64,000 nt of DNA, from NCBI GenBank assembly GCA_910576335.1, contig CAJTIU010000016.1:1-64000 (forward strand), given 5' to 3'. Source of the stretch: Lachnospiraceae bacterium. Its GTDB lineage: Bacteria; Bacillota; Clostridia; Lachnospirales; Lachnospiraceae. This document shows positions 7,743 to 16,403 of this stretch, in pieces. The position numbers were made by a program, and so were the translations under genes. A model generated the notes under the pieces. That model was not told the origin of the DNA. It worked only from the letters and a program-made list of their open reading frames with translations, and did no database searches. Positions within the stretch are counted from its first letter, which is position 1, and each line of letters begins with the position of its first letter.

Positions 7743-9752
7743 ATGAGTGTAAAATTTAAAGAGATGTTATATGGAGGAGACTATAATCCAGAGCAATGGC
7801 CCAGGGAAATATGGCAGAAGGATATGGAGCTGTTTAACAAGGCGGGGATCAACAGTGCTACGATTAATGTTTTTTCCTGGGCGAAGATTCAGCCGTCAGA
7901 GGAGATGTATGATTTCAGCGAGTTGGACGATATTGTGGATATGCTGACAAGGGAAGGAAAGCAGATTGTGCTGGCGACCTCCACAGCTGCTCTTCCGGCA
8001 TGGATGGTAAAGCGCTATCCAGAGGTGGCAAGGACTGATTATGAAGGACGCCGCCATAAATTCGGGCAGCGGCACAATGCCTGCCCGAATAGTCCGGTTT
8101 ACCGGCACTTCAGCAGGGAACTTGCAGCAAGGCTTGCAGAGCGCTATGGGAGTAATGAGAATGTGGTGTGCTGGCATGTGAATAATGAATACGGCGGAGA
8201 GTGCTATTGTGAGAACTGTGAGAAGGCATTCCGCGTCTGGCTAAGGAAGAAATATAAGACAATAGAGGCACTGAATCAGGCATGGAATCTTGCATTTTGG
8301 GGACATACCATCTATGACTGGGACGAGATTGTACTGCCCAATGCACTCAGCGAGGGTCTGGAGGGCGATAAGACGGCATTCGCAGGAATTTCGATTGATT
8401 ATATGAGGTTCAATTCAGACAGTATCCTAAATAACTTCAAGGCGGAGCGGGATGCGATCCGGCAGTATGACAAGGATACTCCGGTCACCACGAACCTGAT
8501 GGGAACCTTTAAGGGGCTGGATTATTTTAAATGGGCGAAGGAGATGGATATTGTCTCCTGGGACAACTATCCGAGTTATGATACTCCGTGGAGCAGAACG
8601 GCCATGAGTCATGACTTAATGCGGGGACTTAAGGATGCGCCTTTTATGCTGATGGAGCAGACGCCGAGCCAGCAGAACTGGCAGCCTTATAATTCCCTGA
8701 AAAGACCGGGGCAGATGCGTGCACAGAGCTATCAGACGATTGCCCATGGTGCGGATACGATTCAGTTTTTCCAGCTTCGGAGATCCGTGGGAGGATGTGA
8801 GAAATTCCACGGGGCGGTGATTGAGCATGCAGGCTCTGAGAATACGAGAGTATTCAGGGAGATTTCACAGCTTGGAGAGGAATTAAGGAAAGCAGGAGGA
8901 ACAATCTCCGGATCCAGAAATAAGGCCAGGGTCGGGATTATGTTCGACTGGGACAACTACTGGGCACTGGAGTATACAAGCGGTCCCAATAAAGATCTGA
9001 TGTACGTGGATCAGATTTTCCGGTTTTACGAATATTTTTATAATAAGAATATTGCAGTGGATATGATACCTGTGGATGCAGACCTTGGGAAATATGATCT
9101 GGTGGCGGCGCCTGTGCTGTATATGGTAAAAGAAGGTGTGGCAGAGGCACTTGAGGAATATGTTGCGGCAGGCGGCACCCTCGTGACAGGCGTCATGAGC
9201 GGTATTGTGGATCAGTCCGATAATGTGCATCTTGGAGGATACCCGGGACCGCTCAGGAAGCTTGCAGGTATATGGGCAGAGGAGATTGATGCACTGGCTC
9301 CGGAACAGAGCAATGAAATTGTATTTAAGGACGGATTAAGGGGACAGTGCAATATGCTGTGTGATATTATTCACCTGGAGGGCGCAAAAGACATTGCACA
9401 GTATGGAAGCGATTTCTATGCAGGAACACCTGCAGTTACGGAAAACAACTTCGGAAAGGGCTGCACCTGTTATGTGGGAACGGTTTTGTCAGAGGAAGCT
9501 CTTGGGAGGGTATTAGAGCTTATGTGTGACAGGGCCAAAATTACACCGGTTATTGAAGAGGAGACCAGGCTTGAAGTGACAAAAAGAGTGACAGACAAGG
9601 AAGACCTTTATTTTGTCATTAACTTTAAGGACGAAGAGCTTCCGCTTCCAAAGGTATTTGGAGGGAAGAAGAATCTGCTGACAGGGAGCGTGCTCACAGA
9701 AGGGGAGATGCTGAAAAAATACGATGTCAGGATTGTATGCTGCCCGAAATAG
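7743..9752 (+). CDS. GH42 beta-galactosidase
   Basis: A 669-residue cytosolic glycoside hydrolase family 42 enzyme that releases terminal beta-galactose. The TIM barrel (about 1-380) carries the acid/base E149 in HVNNEYGGE and the nucleophile E305 in MLMEQTPS. Four cysteines (C114, C154, C156, C159) match the structural zinc site of the family. A Rossmann-like trimerisation domain and a short beta domain follow. ATG at 7743 is chosen because GAAGGGGAC precedes it and GH42 proteins begin at this point; the longer frame from 7668 runs through the operator and leader hairpin. No signal peptide is present, so lactose or galactosides must be imported. It has its own promoter, and its neighbours on both sides are unrelated to it. 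Confidence 0.92.
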   Translation: MSVKFKEMLYGGDYNPEQWPREIWQKDMELFNKAGINSATINVFSWAKIQPSEEMYDFSELDDIVDMLTREGKQIVLATSTAALPAWMVKRYPEVARTDYEGRRHKFGQRHNACPNSPVYRHFSRELAARLAERYGSNENVVCWHVNNEYGGECYCENCEKAFRVWLRKKYKTIEALNQAWNLAFWGHTIYDWDEIVLPNALSEGLEGDKTAFAGISIDYMRFNSDSILNNFKAERDAIRQYDKDTPVTTNLMGTFKGLDYFKWAKEMDIVSWDNYPSYDTPWSRTAMSHDLMRGLKDAPFMLMEQTPSQQNWQPYNSLKRPGQMRAQSYQTIAHGADTIQFFQLRRSVGGCEKFHGAVIEHAGSENTRVFREISQLGEELRKAGGTISGSRNKARVGIMFDWDNYWALEYTSGPNKDLMYVDQIFRFYEYFYNKNIAVDMIPVDADLGKYDLVAAPVLYMVKEGVAEALEEYVAAGGTLVTGVMSGIVDQSDNVHLGGYPGPLRKLAGIWAEEIDALAPEQSNEIVFKDGLRGQCNMLCDIIHLEGAKDIAQYGSDFYAGTPAVTENNFGKGCTCYVGTVLSEEALGRVLELMCDRAKITPVIEEETRLEVTKRVTDKEDLYFVINFKDEELPLPKVFGGKKNLLTGSVLTEGEMLKKYDVRIVCCPK

Positions 9753-9809
9753 CTGCAGTAGATGGTAATACTGCATACAGAATTCATTCAGGAGAAGGTG
9801 TATAATACG

Positions 9810-10514
9810 ATGAAACAGATCTTACTGGTAGAGGATGATCTGAGCTTAATAGGCGGACTTTCTTTTGCAGTTAAAAAGGAAGGGTATGGGATAGACATTG
9901 CCCGCACAAGCCTTGAAGCAGATAAGCTTTGGGCGGGTGAAAGATATGATCTGGTTATTCTGGATGTTTCTCTTCCTGATGGCTCTGGATTTGACTTGTG
10001 CAAGAAGCTTCGCCGGATCTCTAAGGTTCCGATCATGTTTTTAACTGCTGCGGACGAAGAGACAGATATGATTATGGGACTGGATATTGGGGGAGATGAT
10101 TATATTACAAAGCCGTTTAAGCTGGCAGTATTCCTGTCAAGGATCAATGCTCTCCTTCGCAGAAGCAGTAATTTCAGCCAGGAGACTTTGGAGCTGAATT
10201 CAAATGAAATCAGGGTAGATCTGGTTAAAGGAGAGGTCTGTAAAAGGGGAGAGTCAGTTGACCTGACGGCAAGTGAATATAAGCTGCTGTGCTTTTTTAT
10301 GGAGAATCCCAATATAATACTTTCACCGGAGCAGATTTTAGGCAGACTGTGGGACTGCAATGAAAACTATGTGGATCATAATACCCTGACGGTCTATATA
10401 CGGAGACTGCGCACTAAGATTGAGGATGACCCGGGAAAGCCTGAAAGAATTGTAACCGTCCGGCGTATGGGTTATAAATGGAATACGACAGAAGGAAGCA
10501 GGTCTGTTCGCTGA
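9810..10514 (+). CDS. OmpR-family response regulator
   Basis: A 234-residue two-domain regulator. The receiver domain (1-118) has the acidic pair E8/D9/D10, phosphoacceptor D52 in ILDVSLPD, T in FLTAADE and K in YITKPFK. A winged-helix DNA-binding domain (about 128-230) ends with TVYIRRLRTKIE and RRMGYKW. GGAGAAGG precedes the ATG at 9810; the longer frame from 9762 lacks such a site. The histidine kinase gene starts 8 bp after its stop and an ABC exporter follows, the layout of antimicrobial-peptide sensing modules. It probably controls that exporter through the dyads at 11742-11775. Confidence 0.92.
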   Translation: MKQILLVEDDLSLIGGLSFAVKKEGYGIDIARTSLEADKLWAGERYDLVILDVSLPDGSGFDLCKKLRRISKVPIMFLTAADEETDMIMGLDIGGDDYITKPFKLAVFLSRINALLRRSSNFSQETLELNSNEIRVDLVKGEVCKRGESVDLTASEYKLLCFFMENPNIILSPEQILGRLWDCNENYVDHNTLTVYIRRLRTKIEDDPGKPERIVTVRRMGYKWNTTEGSRSVR

Positions 10515-10522
10515 GGTGCAGG

Positions 10523-11572
10523 ATGAAGATATTGGTAAATCGAAAAATCAAAGTTTTGTTTTATAAAATCCTGCTGTCCATCCTGGTCTTCTCATTATTT
10601 TCTGCGGCCGTTATGTGGCTTTTGCAGGGAAAGGCCGCATTTTATGTCTGGATTGGCGCTGTAGGCATGGGGATTTTTATGATATCAGCCTGTTATAGTT
10701 ACTTCAAAGAGCAGAATGAGATTATGGAAAATGCAGCCAGGAAGGTCAGAGAGTATATTTCAGGAAACGAGGAGGCGCGGATCGAATGCCAGGATGAGGG
10801 CGAATTGTACAGACTGTTTCATGAGGTGAATACCCTGGTATCCATTTTGAATGCCCATATTGAAAATGAGGGGGAGAAGAAGGAATTTTTAAGAAATACA
10901 ATATCAGATATTTCCCATCAGCTAAAGACGCCTCTGGCAGCACTGAACATCTATAACGGTATTTTGCAGGGAGAAGCAGAGAATCCGCCTGCAGTCAAAG
11001 AATTCGCAGATCTTTCGGAACAGGAGCTGGAAAGGATTGAAACGCTGGTACAGAATCTGCTAAATATCTCGAAATTTGATGCAGGCACAATTGTGATGAA
11101 AAAGGCAGCGGAAAATATGTGTGAGATGATGGAATGTATCAAGAAACGTTTCTCGTTCCGTGCAGAACAAGAAGGAAAAGAGATTATTCTCTCAGGAGAC
11201 GAAACCATAGATTTTGCCTGTGACCGTAACTGGATGATGGAAGCAGTGAGTAATATTGTAAAAAATGCCCTGGATCATACAGAGAGAGGAGACTCGGTCC
11301 GGATTGCCTGGAAGGTATCAGCATCAGCGCTTCAGATTGCCATAAAAGATAATGGGAGAGGGATTCATCCCCAGGATCTGTATTATATTTTTAAAAGATT
11401 TTATCGAAGCAGGTATTCTAAGGATACACAGGGAATCGGGCTTGGCCTGCCTCTTGCGAAGTCTATTATTGAAGCGCATGGGGGCAGTATAACGGCAGAC
11501 AGTGAACTGGGAGCCGGAGCTGCATTTTATCTGTATTTCCCGGTGTTCCACCCGGCTAGAGTACTAGTATAA
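10523..11572 (+). CDS. membrane sensor histidine kinase
   Basis: A 349-residue kinase with two N-terminal membrane segments (about 12-33 and 40-58) and almost no extracellular loop, typical of intramembrane-sensing kinases that watch an ABC transporter. The H box is ISDISHQLKTPLAAL (H132), the N box is SNIVKNALDHT, and the G boxes are KDNGRGI and GIGLGLPLAKS. ATG at 10523 has GAGGTGCAGG ahead of it, 8 bp after the regulator stop. The last residues and the stop codon lie inside a long inverted-repeat element (11555-11733), so the natural C-terminus may have been altered by that insertion. Its partner is the adjacent OmpR-type regulator. Confidence 0.9.
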   Translation: MKILVNRKIKVLFYKILLSILVFSLFSAAVMWLLQGKAAFYVWIGAVGMGIFMISACYSYFKEQNEIMENAARKVREYISGNEEARIECQDEGELYRLFHEVNTLVSILNAHIENEGEKKEFLRNTISDISHQLKTPLAALNIYNGILQGEAENPPAVKEFADLSEQELERIETLVQNLLNISKFDAGTIVMKKAAENMCEMMECIKKRFSFRAEQEGKEIILSGDETIDFACDRNWMMEAVSNIVKNALDHTERGDSVRIAWKVSASALQIAIKDNGRGIHPQDLYYIFKRFYRSRYSKDTQGIGLGLPLAKSIIEAHGGSITADSELGAGAAFYLYFPVFHPARVLV

Positions 11573-11733
11573 CCCACACTAATTAACCGTACGTTTCACT
11601 TGTCTAAATTTCCATCTGCAGTGTTGCCGTCAATCGGCGCAGCCACCGCTACGCCTCGTTCCTCCGCCTTGCAGGCTGAAAATTTATCCTGCGTGAAACG
11701 TATCGGTAATTAGTGTGGATTATACTAGAGCGC
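11555..11733. repeat. about 180-bp element with long terminal inverted repeats
   Basis: The left arm (about 11567-11599) and right arm (about 11693-11728) are imperfect inverted repeats sharing CTAGTATAA, CCACACTAATTA and TACGTTTCAC. The roughly 90-bp centre is GC-rich with no reading frame of note. The left arm overlaps the 3' end of the kinase gene. It could be a MITE-like element or a strong bidirectional hairpin. A clear target duplication is not visible. Confidence 0.6.
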
Positions 11734-11741
11734 TAAATTAT

Positions 11742-11775
11742 TCCTACAAAATTGTAGGATCATTGTAATATTACA
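11742..11775 (+). promoter_or_regulatory. dyad pair upstream of the ABC exporter
   Basis: TCCTACAAAATTGTAGGA (11742-11759; 8-bp arms) is followed by the perfect palindrome TGTAATATTACA (11764-11775). Together they also give TTGTA twice with an 11-bp period (11752 and 11763), the helical spacing used by OmpR-type regulators. This is the likely binding region of the neighbouring response regulator. Confidence 0.5.
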
Positions 11776-11798
11776 GTAGGGTTGGCGTGATATGCTTT

Positions 11799-11841
11799 TC
11801 GTACATGGAAAAGAGACTGATTTTCCATGTACGATTTTTTT
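11799..11841 (+). terminator. hairpin with T run in the exporter leader
   Basis: TCGTACATGGAAAA pairs with TTTTCCATGTACGA (11799-11812 and 11821-11834) and is followed by seven T. It has the form of a Rho-independent terminator. Lying between the dyads and the ABC gene start, it could act as an attenuator or end transcription coming from the kinase gene. Confidence 0.7.
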
Positions 11842-11903
11842 ATGATAGTAGGAAACTATGTTCCCTATATCAAAAAACGAAAAAAGAAAGAGGTGTTTTA
11901 CTT

Positions 11904-12587
11904 ATGAATTTGTTGGAAGTGAAGTCAGTATCCAAAACCTACGGAGAAGGAGATACAGCCGTCCATGCGCTTAAAAAGGTAAGCTTTTCGGTTCCAAAAG
12001 GAGAATTTGTTGCAGTTGTGGGGGAATCGGGTTCCGGCAAAAGTACCCTGCTTAATATGATCGGTGCACTGGATACGCCTTCCTTTGGCAAGGTGTATAT
12101 TGACAGCAAGGATATCTTTGCAATGAAGGAGAGAAATCTTACGGTTTTCCGCCGCAGGAATATCGGGTTTATCTTCCAGAGCTTTAATCTGATCCCAGAG
12201 CTGACGGTTGAGCAGAATATGGTCTTTCCGGTATTGCTTGATTACCAGAAGCCCAACAGGGAATACATGGAAGAGCTTCTGGCTATATTAAATCTTGAGG
12301 AACGTAAGGATCACCTGCCAGGCCAGCTGTCAGGGGGTCAGCAGCAGAGAGTGGCAATCGGGCGGGCGCTGATTACCCGGCCTGCCCTCATCCTGGCAGA
12401 TGAGCCTACGGGGAATCTGGACACACAGAACAGCCGGGAGGTGATTGGTTTGTTAAAGGAAGCCTCAAAAAAATATGAGCAGACCATTATTATGATTACA
12501 CATAGCCGGAGTATTGCCCAGACGGCAGACCGCATCCTGCAGGTTTCGGACGGAGAATTGACGGACTTTGGGAGGTGCAAAGAATGA
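11904..12587 (+). CDS. MacB/LolD-type ABC transporter ATP-binding protein
   Basis: The 227-residue ATPase has Walker A GESGSGKST (about 40-48), a Q loop in FIFQSFNLIPELTV, signature LSGGQQQRVAIGRAL, Walker B LILADEPTGNLD and an H in MITHS. This is the subfamily that drives FtsX/MacB-like permeases, not sugar importers. ATG at 11904 follows AAAGAGGTG; the longer frame from 11787 would read through the terminator hairpin. Its stop overlaps the start of the permease gene (ATGA), so translation is coupled. It hydrolyses ATP for the export or defence function of the next gene. Confidence 0.92.
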   Translation: MNLLEVKSVSKTYGEGDTAVHALKKVSFSVPKGEFVAVVGESGSGKSTLLNMIGALDTPSFGKVYIDSKDIFAMKERNLTVFRRRNIGFIFQSFNLIPELTVEQNMVFPVLLDYQKPNREYMEELLAILNLEERKDHLPGQLSGGQQQRVAIGRALITRPALILADEPTGNLDTQNSREVIGLLKEASKKYEQTIIMITHSRSIAQTADRILQVSDGELTDFGRCKE

Positions 12588-14914
12588 AAAGCTATCTTAG
12601 CCTGATTCCGGTTTCTGCCCGTGTACACAGACGGCAGAACCGTATGACGCTTCTGTGTATTATTATTTCGGTGTTTCTCGTCACAGCCGTTTTCAGCGTG
12701 GCGGAACTGCTTCTTAGGTCCAACAGCAAAGCATTGCTGGATAAACACGGCAGTTGGCATATACGGATTCAGAATCTTTCCAGGGACGCTGAAGAAGAGA
12801 TCAGCAGGCGCTCAGATGTCGAGGCCGTCGGTTGGTCCGATTCCTTTAATACAGACGCGGATCAGCCATATCAGATCGGTGGAAAAAAAGCGGCGCTTTT
12901 CGGTGTGGATGAAACTTATATCTCACAGCTTGTAAACAGTCTGGAAGAAGGAGCCCTTTTCGGCAAAGATAACGAAGTAATGCTGAGCAGCAATGCAGAG
13001 CTGGCCCTGGATGTGCGGCCCGGGGATCATGTGACAGTGCATACGCCTGCCGGAGACCGGGACTTTACCGTGTCTGGTTTTGGATCAGATGACAAAGAGT
13101 ATTATCAGGGGCAGACCTATATGGTTGCCGTGTATATGACAAGGGATGCCTTCCATGCAATAATGGCTGCAAATAAGGTGGAGGAACATCCGTCCTGTTA
13201 TGTGAAGTTCAGGAAAGCGTCAGGTGCGTCAAAGGCTGCTTCGGAAATTCAAAAGAGATACAGTCTGGACAATGAAAGCATCATCGAAAATACTGCCGCT
13301 ATGGGGCTTTCCGGGCAGAGTGGCAATCAGTCCATTCAAACAATTTATGGAATGGCAGCCATATTGTTTGCCATGGTATTACTGGCAGGGGTATTGATGA
13401 TCTCCGGCAGCATGAATAGTAATGTTGCCCAGCGGATAAGATTCTTCGGTATGATGCGCTGTATCGGTGCAAGCCGCCGGCAGATCATCCGGTTTGTACG
13501 TCTGGAGGCATTGAACTGGTGTAAAACAGCAATACCTGCCGGCCTGGTTCTGGGTACGCTGGCAAGCTGGGGGATCTGTGCATACATGCGTTTTAGCATT
13601 GGGGGCGAGTTTGCTTATATGCAGGTATTAACCTTAAGCCCTGCCGGGCTGTTAAGCGGCGTGCTGGTTGGCGTTGTAACCGTTTTGCTGGCGGCACAGG
13701 CTCCTGCAAAGCGGGCCGCAGGGGTGTCTCCCATATCAGCAGTCTCCGGCAATTCAGAAACAAGGTTGTCCGGGAATCGTGCACTCAGGAGGAAGGTGGG
13801 AAGAATCGAAAGGACACTGGGCATTCATCATGCCACAGGCTCTAGAAAGAACTGGCTTCTGATGACAAGTTCCTTTGCACTTACGATTGTTCTGGCTTTA
13901 TGTTTTTCAATTGGCCTGGATTTTGCAAAGGGTTTGATGCCTACCATGGACTCCTGGCAGCCGGATCTTACGTTCTGCGGTTATAGCAATGCGCTTTTGC
14001 TGGAACAGAATTTAAAAGATGAGATGAGTGAAATCTCCGGTGTGGAGAGTGTTTATGGAACATCATATCTGGATGATATTGAGGTGACTTCTTCAAGGAA
14101 GGGAATCCATCAGATCAATCTGGAATCCTATGATGACTGCATGCTGGAAAAAACAAAGGAAAATGTAGTTGAAGGGAACCTGGCAGATCTTTATGGAGAC
14201 AGCGGTAAGGCTATGACTGTCTATAATAAAGATAACCCGTTGAAAGTCGGAGATACAATCCAGATTGGAGGAAAGGAGATTGAGATCACCTGCGCTGTAT
14301 CCAAAAGCCTGTTTCCCAGTGAACGGCTTGTGATCTGCTCCCAGGAGACATTTGAGAGGCTGACAGGGGAGAAAAATCATACGATGATCGGCGTGCAGCT
14401 TGGAGGGGAAGCAGATGATGAGACAGTAAGCCGGATCAGCAAATTTGCCGGGAGCGATGTGATTTTTACAGATGTGAGGGAAGATATCCGGCAAAGCAAT
14501 ACTACTTATATGGCAACACAGATCGGTGTATATGGATTTTTGGGGATCATCGGTATGGTTACCATGTTCTATATTATCAACAGCATTTCCGTCAGTGCAG
14601 CTGCCCGGGCAAAGCAATATGGCGCTATGCGGGCTGTCGGCATGGACGGCGTGCAGCTGACCCGGATGATAAGGGCAGAAGCATTTACCTATGCTCTGTC
14701 CGGTCTTGCCATCGGCTGCATGATTGGGCTTCCGCTTAGTTACTTCTTGTATGCCCGGCTGGTTACGCGGTATTTCGGAACGGTCTGGCATCCGCCGGTG
14801 GCAATGCTTTGTGTGATCATTGTGTTTGTGGTGATTTGCGCAGCAGCGGCGGTGCACGCACCGGCAAAACGAATCCGGAATATGGCGGTTACAGACATCA
14901 TCAATGAATGCTGA
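12584..14914 (+). CDS. FtsX/MacB-type ABC transporter permease
   Basis: A 776-residue permease with one membrane segment near 20-43 and two FtsX-like blocks of three, near residues 255-365 and 640-765, plus another segment near 418-440. Large soluble regions lie between (about 45-250 and 445-635). The duplicated layout fits the ten-segment permeases of antimicrobial-peptide resistance or lipoprotein and lantibiotic export systems. The start overlaps the ATPase stop, with GGGAGGTG just upstream. It is co-located with a two-component system, so a Bce-like sensing and resistance role is plausible, but the extracellular loop arrangement is not the classic BceB one. The substrate is unknown. Confidence 0.85.
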   Translation: MKSYLSLIPVSARVHRRQNRMTLLCIIISVFLVTAVFSVAELLLRSNSKALLDKHGSWHIRIQNLSRDAEEEISRRSDVEAVGWSDSFNTDADQPYQIGGKKAALFGVDETYISQLVNSLEEGALFGKDNEVMLSSNAELALDVRPGDHVTVHTPAGDRDFTVSGFGSDDKEYYQGQTYMVAVYMTRDAFHAIMAANKVEEHPSCYVKFRKASGASKAASEIQKRYSLDNESIIENTAAMGLSGQSGNQSIQTIYGMAAILFAMVLLAGVLMISGSMNSNVAQRIRFFGMMRCIGASRRQIIRFVRLEALNWCKTAIPAGLVLGTLASWGICAYMRFSIGGEFAYMQVLTLSPAGLLSGVLVGVVTVLLAAQAPAKRAAGVSPISAVSGNSETRLSGNRALRRKVGRIERTLGIHHATGSRKNWLLMTSSFALTIVLALCFSIGLDFAKGLMPTMDSWQPDLTFCGYSNALLLEQNLKDEMSEISGVESVYGTSYLDDIEVTSSRKGIHQINLESYDDCMLEKTKENVVEGNLADLYGDSGKAMTVYNKDNPLKVGDTIQIGGKEIEITCAVSKSLFPSERLVICSQETFERLTGEKNHTMIGVQLGGEADDETVSRISKFAGSDVIFTDVREDIRQSNTTYMATQIGVYGFLGIIGMVTMFYIINSISVSAAARAKQYGAMRAVGMDGVQLTRMIRAEAFTYALSGLAIGCMIGLPLSYFLYARLVTRYFGTVWHPPVAMLCVIIVFVVICAAAAVHAPAKRIRNMAVTDIINEC

Positions 14915-14938
14915 AAATAGAAAAGAGGAGTGATGAAT

Positions 14939-14966
14939 CAGGGACAGGGTAAATACTCTGTCCCTG
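14939..14966. repeat. diverged REPIN-like palindrome after the permease gene
   Basis: CAGGGACAG and CTGTCCCTG flank GGTAAATACT. The arms differ from the GGGACGGGG family elsewhere in the window by few bases, and the element lies 25 bp after a stop codon. It may be a diverged member of that family or simply a terminator without a T run. Confidence 0.4.
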
Positions 14967-14971
14967 CACAA

Positions 14972-15136
14972 TCATACGGCTATATCGAAGATTCGCTTTC
15001 CTTGATATACTACCCATTCCGCGTGACGCTGCTTCCGAAAGTTGAATGTTAGCAGATAGTCTTCTGCTGCCTGCTTGTTTTCCGGATATTCAAATAATTG
15101 ATGACAGGCGTCTTCCTGTTTTTTGTACCATACCAT
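14972..15136 (-). CDS. small ORF or gene fragment, 54 aa
   Basis: This minus-strand frame runs from ATG at 15136 to TGA at 14972. It encodes a charged, tyrosine- and phenylalanine-rich peptide (begins MVWYKKQEDACHQLFEYPEN) that looks protein-like rather than random. No ribosome site precedes it, and a GTGAACAGTAAC motif of the repeat kind seen beside other broken genes lies at 15173-15184. It may be a remnant of a larger gene. I do not recognise the family. The remaining 15185-15348 holds no gene that I can support. Confidence 0.3.
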   Translation of the reverse strand: MVWYKKQEDACHQLFEYPENKQAAEDYLLTFNFRKQRHAEWVVYQGKRIFDIAV

Positions 15137-15348
15137 CGTTTTAACTCTAAAACATACTGTTCAGTTACATCCGTGAACAGTAACCACTGTTTATATAGTT
15201 TCATTATACATTTTTTAAACCCGGTTGAAAAGTACAGACAGAGAGAATATAATATTTTTTTGAAGGGTCAGATAGTTCCTTAACTTTTTATGTGATGTGT
15301 CCGATAATAATAAAGAGTCATTTGATAAACAGGAAGCGGTGATACATC

Positions 15349-16317
15349 ATGAAGATTTATGGAGATTATACATTCCTTTTGGATAAGCTGAATGTATGGA
15401 ATAATTCACAGGTTAAGATTATCGGGGATGGAACACGGATTGTCCAGTTTGCGGATAAGTTCCTGGAAGAGCAGAGAGCAGCCTTTCAGGATGAGGTTTC
15501 CATCTCACGGGAAGGAATGGAATATCTTAGGGACAGTCTGTCAGACCTGAGCAGCACAGGAGGAAGTCTTAGACATTATGAGCCGGCAAATCAGCCGGAG
15601 GCAGGAGGGAGTCTGTCTCTCATGGACGGTCTCTGCCGGACTTATATATTGCAGCGCCTTGATACAGAGAACGCGGATGGTGTGAGTACCAGGCTTTATA
15701 ACGGGCTGATGACCCGGTATGAAGAGGAGCTTAAGAAGAAGGATGCATCCGACCTGTCCAGCCATGGAGAAAGCCTTGCAAGAGCCTATGCAGACATGAA
15801 AAAGACCATCGAAGAAGGATATGAGAAGGGGACGCGTGAGGTCTGGATCATGGAAAAGGGGACGGATGCGGATTTTAGCGGTGTGGAGTTCGAGATTGAT
15901 GGCAGCGCTGTACGTTACCGCAGGCTTAGCAAGGAAGAGGAGCTCCAGAAGCTGGACAAGGCATTTGAACAGCTTACACAGGATGTGGCAAAGGAATTTG
16001 CACAGACAAAGTCAGAGGAGGCTGATTCATCAGATCAGGAGATGACGGATAGTGAGAAGGAATTCTGGACTCTGGCTAACTGGATTGACGGGCTGATTAA
16101 CGAGATTGAACGTTTTCTTAAGCTGATAGAGCAGGAGGAAGCGGCGAAGAATAAGGAAGAGCCTTTAGATCTTGGGGCACGGCTGACTGCAGAGATGCGC
16201 AGTCATGGTGTAGAGACTGTGTCCAGGGGAAGACAGGAGGCTCAGTATGCGAATTACAGGAAGATGAGCAGGATGGTGGCAGATGTGCAGACCTTTTTGG
16301 GGAACATCCGGGCGTGA
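15349..16317 (+). CDS. uncharacterised cytosolic helical protein
   Basis: 322 residues, not recognised. It starts MKIYGDYTFLLDKLNVWNNS, has no signal peptide or membrane segment, and is highly charged. The central and C-terminal parts (about 130-320) are rich in E, K and Q with long helical stretches such as FEQLTQDVAKEFAQTKSEEA, suggesting helical bundles or coiled coils. The ribosome site is weak (AGGAAGCGG about 8 nt ahead). It stands alone between the exporter operon and a terminator at 16355. From general impression it is a lineage-specific Lachnospiraceae protein; no function is proposed. Confidence 0.75.
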   Translation: MKIYGDYTFLLDKLNVWNNSQVKIIGDGTRIVQFADKFLEEQRAAFQDEVSISREGMEYLRDSLSDLSSTGGSLRHYEPANQPEAGGSLSLMDGLCRTYILQRLDTENADGVSTRLYNGLMTRYEEELKKKDASDLSSHGESLARAYADMKKTIEEGYEKGTREVWIMEKGTDADFSGVEFEIDGSAVRYRRLSKEEELQKLDKAFEQLTQDVAKEFAQTKSEEADSSDQEMTDSEKEFWTLANWIDGLINEIERFLKLIEQEEAAKNKEEPLDLGARLTAEMRSHGVETVSRGRQEAQYANYRKMSRMVADVQTFLGNIRA

Positions 16318-16354
16318 TGTAAGTCGTATCAGATATGGCAGGAGAAGAGTAACG

Positions 16355-16390
16355 ATAAGGCAGACCGGAAGCTTTGGTCTGCCTTATTTT
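16355..16390. terminator. bidirectional terminator
   Basis: ATAAGGCAGACC (16355-16366) pairs with GGTCTGCCTTAT (16376-16387) and is followed by TTTT on the plus strand and preceded by A residues. It separates the plus-strand gene ending at 16317 from the converging minus-strand remnant ending at 16404. Confidence 0.8.
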
Positions 16391-16403
16391 GTACAGGAAT
16401 CAT

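Noticed and set aside
14093-14971. 292-codon minus-strand frame opposite the ABC permease
   Set aside because: The plus strand carries a convincing permease with normal topology; the reverse frame is Cys/His-rich noise.
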